Positions 6,744 through 7,701 of a stretch of 7,701 bases of DNA are shown piece after piece. The stretch is from RXOA01 sp964554715 (GTDB lineage: Bacteria > Bipolaricaulota > Bipolaricaulia > UBA7950 > UBA9294). A program made the translations under genes and the position numbers. The notes below the pieces were generated by a model. That model made no database searches and had not been told where the DNA came from. It saw only the letters and a list, made by a program, of their open reading frames with translations. The DNA is taken from contig CAZKPU010000107.1 in the NCBI GenBank assembly GCA_964554715.1, forward strand, positions 1 to 7,701. Reading direction: 5' to 3'. The stretch's first letter is position 1; each line of letters starts with the position of its first letter.

Positions 6744-6776
6744 CACGAAGCGAAGCAGCGGCCGCTTCGCTTCGTG
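6744..6776. repeat. Perfect 13-bp inverted repeat between divergent genes
   Basis: CACGAAGCGAAGC (6744-6756) and GCTTCGCTTCGTG (6764-6776) are exact reverse complements around a seven-base spacer. A second perfect 10-bp stem, GAAGCGGCCG (6727-6736) with CGGCCGCTTC (6759-6768), shares bases with it, so the two are mutually exclusive. Both flanking genes point away, so it cannot be the terminator of either. It ends 26 nt before the -35 of the ABC-F promoter. Operator, extruding cruciform or remnant of a small repeat element are all possible. Confidence 0.6.
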
Positions 6777-6802
6777 TCCTGCATCGCGCGCCTGCCCGTG
6801 TC

Positions 6803-6830
6803 TTGAGACGGTTCCGGCGTTGCGTATACT
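6803..6830 (+). promoter_or_regulatory. Sigma70-type promoter for the ABC-F leader
   Basis: TTGAGA (6803-6808) and TATACT (6825-6830), each five of six to consensus, are separated by 16 bp. Transcription would start near 6837, giving a leader of about 225 nt before the ABC-F GTG. It is the best promoter match noticed in the window. Confidence 0.75.
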
Positions 6831-6843
6831 CTCAATTTGTGCC

Positions 6844-6870
6844 AAGGAGGCCATCAACGTGAAGAACTAG
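6844..6870 (+). promoter_or_regulatory. Shine-Dalgarno site plus three-codon mini-ORF in the ABC-F leader
   Basis: AAGGAGG (6844-6850), eight bases before GTG 6859, is an ideal ribosome binding site. The frame it opens is GTG AAG AAC TAG, encoding only Met-Lys-Asn. It lies just after the predicted transcription start. Either it is a leader ORF that controls expression downstream, or it is the surviving start of a gene that has since decayed. The frame is the same as that of the ABC-F gene 204 nt later. Confidence 0.5.
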
Positions 6871-7062
6871 CCCTTTCCAGCCATCCGGATCGACGACCAC
6901 GCGGTTTCTCAGCGGTAGACGGATTCGGATCCTTGATCGGGTGTTCTTCTTCTACGTAGACAACGCCTTGCCGATTCCCCCATCCGATGGATCCGATCTG
7001 TATCCCGATGATGAAGCGATGCGGTCACGGGACTCATCGACAACCTTAAGAAGGAGTCGGAC
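6859..7062 (+). pseudogene. Possible decayed small gene between promoter and ABC-F start
   Basis: After the strong ribosome binding site and GTG 6859, the sequence looks coding but changes frame. It reads IRIDDHAV in the GTG frame near 6885-6908, which has stops at 6868 and 6913. The next segment, RIRILDRVFFFYVDNALPIP, lies in the next frame around 6920-6980 and continues with DGSDLYPDDEA. AVTGLIDNLKKESD follows back in the first frame near 7021-7062. Third codon positions in these pieces are G/C-rich, as in genes. The in-frame TAG at codon 4 and two frame changes would make it non-functional. No family is recognised. It could instead be untranslated leader with chance codon-like composition. 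Confidence 0.3.
6882..6996 (+). promoter_or_regulatory. Possible alternative RNA structures in the ABC-F leader
   Basis: Two pairings stand out. CATCCGGATCGA (6882-6893) can pair with TTGATCGGGTG (6933-6943) as an 11-pair stem with one bulge and two G.U pairs, followed directly by TTCTTCTTCT. This is terminator-like, though the loop is large. TCGGATCC (6925-6932) pairs perfectly with GGATCCGA (6989-6996), helped by GGG (6939-6941) with CCC (6978-6980). The GGG bases are used by both, so the structures compete. Attenuation is inference; GATC-rich sequence makes such pairings easy to find by chance. Confidence 0.3.
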
Positions 7063-7701
7063 GTGCCATCCTTGACATTCAAAGGTGTTTCGTTTTCCTA
7101 CGATGGATCGACAGAGGGTCTGCTCTCCGGGCTCGACTTCGGCGTATCAGCCGGCTGGACCGGTGTTCTCGGCCGTAACGGTGCCGGCAAGACAACGCTT
7201 CTTCAACTCGCGTGCGGTGAACTTCAGCCGAGGCAAGGAGCCGTGTACGCTCCTTCGTTGGCGGTGTACTGTCCGCAACGAACGGATGAACCGATGGTTC
7301 GATTCGGCGAATTTCTCCGCGATACGAGCGGAGGCGCGTACCGGCTGCGGGGCCGCCTCGGAATCGAGGAGGATTGGCAGCGGCGCTGGGCGAGTTTGAG
7401 CCATGGCGAACGGAAGAGAGCGCAGATCGGTACCGCGTTATGGCTTGAGCCGGATCTGCTGGCGATCGATGAGCCGACCAACCACCTGGATTGCGTTGCC
7501 GGCCGAATGATCCGGGAAGCATTGGCGGCGTACTGTGGAATCGGTTTGCTGGTCAGCCATGATCGAGGCCTTCTCGATGCCTTGTGTCGGCATGTGCTGC
7601 TTGTCGAGCCGCCGTCGGTCACCCTTCGGTCCGGCGGCTACTCCACGGCGATGAACGCCAGGAAAGCGGAAGAGGGGGGGGCCGAAGAAGAGCGACGACG
7701 G
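7063..7701 (+). CDS. ABC-F family ATPase, N-terminal half (runs off the window)
   Basis: 213 codons are open to the window end; ABC-F proteins are usually 480-650 residues with two nucleotide-binding domains, so about half is present. It starts at GTG 7063 with AAGGAG (7051-7056) six bases upstream; an in-frame TGA at 7012 limits upstream extension. Walker A is GRNGAGKTT (37-45), the signature is LSHGERKR (112-119, His in place of the usual Gly), Walker B is LLAIDEPTNHLD (132-143), and the H-loop is LLVSHDR (162-168). The ABC-F hallmark SGGYSTAMNARKAEE then opens the charged interdomain linker. There are no membrane segments. ABC-F proteins act on ribosomes as translation factors or give resistance to drugs bound at the peptidyl-transferase centre. 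Walker A to signature is only about 70 residues, so the arm subdomain seen in EttA appears to be missing, as in resistance-type members. Eight G residues (7674-7681) lie in the linker. Whether it is a resistance gene cannot be decided without the second half. Confidence 0.88.
   Translation, partial: MPSLTFKGVSFSYDGSTEGLLSGLDFGVSAGWTGVLGRNGAGKTTLLQLACGELQPRQGAVYAPSLAVYCPQRTDEPMVRFGEFLRDTSGGAYRLRGRLGIEEDWQRRWASLSHGERKRAQIGTALWLEPDLLAIDEPTNHLDCVAGRMIREALAAYCGIGLLVSHDRGLLDALCRHVLLVEPPSVTLRSGGYSTAMNARKAEEGGAEEERRR

Larger units (their letters stand above)
6613..6802. other. Divergent intergenic region, first part: aldo/keto reductase upstream side
   Basis: No gene is supported here. Besides the - strand ribosome binding site, a weak promoter candidate for the aldo/keto reductase reads TTGACG on the - strand (6665-6670) with GACGAT (6642-6647) 17 nt downstream; only the -35 is convincing. 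ACGAAGCGA is directly repeated at 6708-6716 and 6745-6753. The stretch 6727-6776 is rich in overlapping dyads. Short arginine- and serine-rich open frames across this region have no supporting start signals. Confidence 0.5.

Noticed and set aside
6682..6870. 62-residue + strand frame ending at the mini-ORF stop
   Set aside because: It spans the inverted repeat and the promoter, is Arg/Ala-rich, and has no start signal. Only the last three codons have a ribosome binding site.

Overview
The window is a compact bacterial segment with an estimated 60% G+C, strong Shine-Dalgarno sites, short intergenic gaps and frequent non-ATG starts. Three of the six main genes appear to start at TTG or GTG. Three proteins suggest an anaerobic or micro-aerophilic lifestyle: an Old Yellow Enzyme-type flavin reductase with an iron-sulfur cysteine motif, an aldo/keto reductase with a two-cluster ferredoxin-like tail, and a PAS-LuxR regulator of a type common in Desulfobacterota and Spirochaetes. 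The phylum cannot be fixed from sequence reading alone. The tetranucleotide GATC is strikingly frequent throughout.

Layout: (1) 1-186 is a leader with a 17-bp, G.U-containing hairpin ahead of tldD. (2) 187-5225 on the + strand holds four genes in a row. tldD and tldE overlap at TTGA and encode the TldD/TldE metalloprotease pair. A PAS-LuxR regulator follows 18 nt later, and after a 108-nt gap comes the flavin oxidoreductase. This run ends at a clear Rho-independent terminator at 5341-5381. (3) 5473-6612 on the - strand is the ferredoxin-tailed aldo/keto reductase, convergent with the first block, with a second strong hairpin between the two. (4) 6613-7062 is a 450-nt divergent intergenic region. 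It holds a perfect 13-bp hairpin, a near-consensus sigma70-type promoter, and a Shine-Dalgarno site feeding a three-codon mini-ORF. The leader after it is about 220 nt long and structured, with stretches that look coding but are broken by frame changes. (5) From 7063 to the right edge runs the first half of an ABC-F ATPase. It is open at the window end, so any method requiring a stop codon would miss it.

TldD/TldE act together as one peptidase. The PAS-LuxR protein is a plausible regulator of the neighbouring flavin reductase, because two similar dyads lie 30 nt apart just upstream of that gene. The most intriguing part is the ABC-F leader. ABC-F ribosome-protection genes are often controlled by short leader ORFs and attenuation, and the arrangement here resembles that, but a decayed upstream gene explains part of it equally well.
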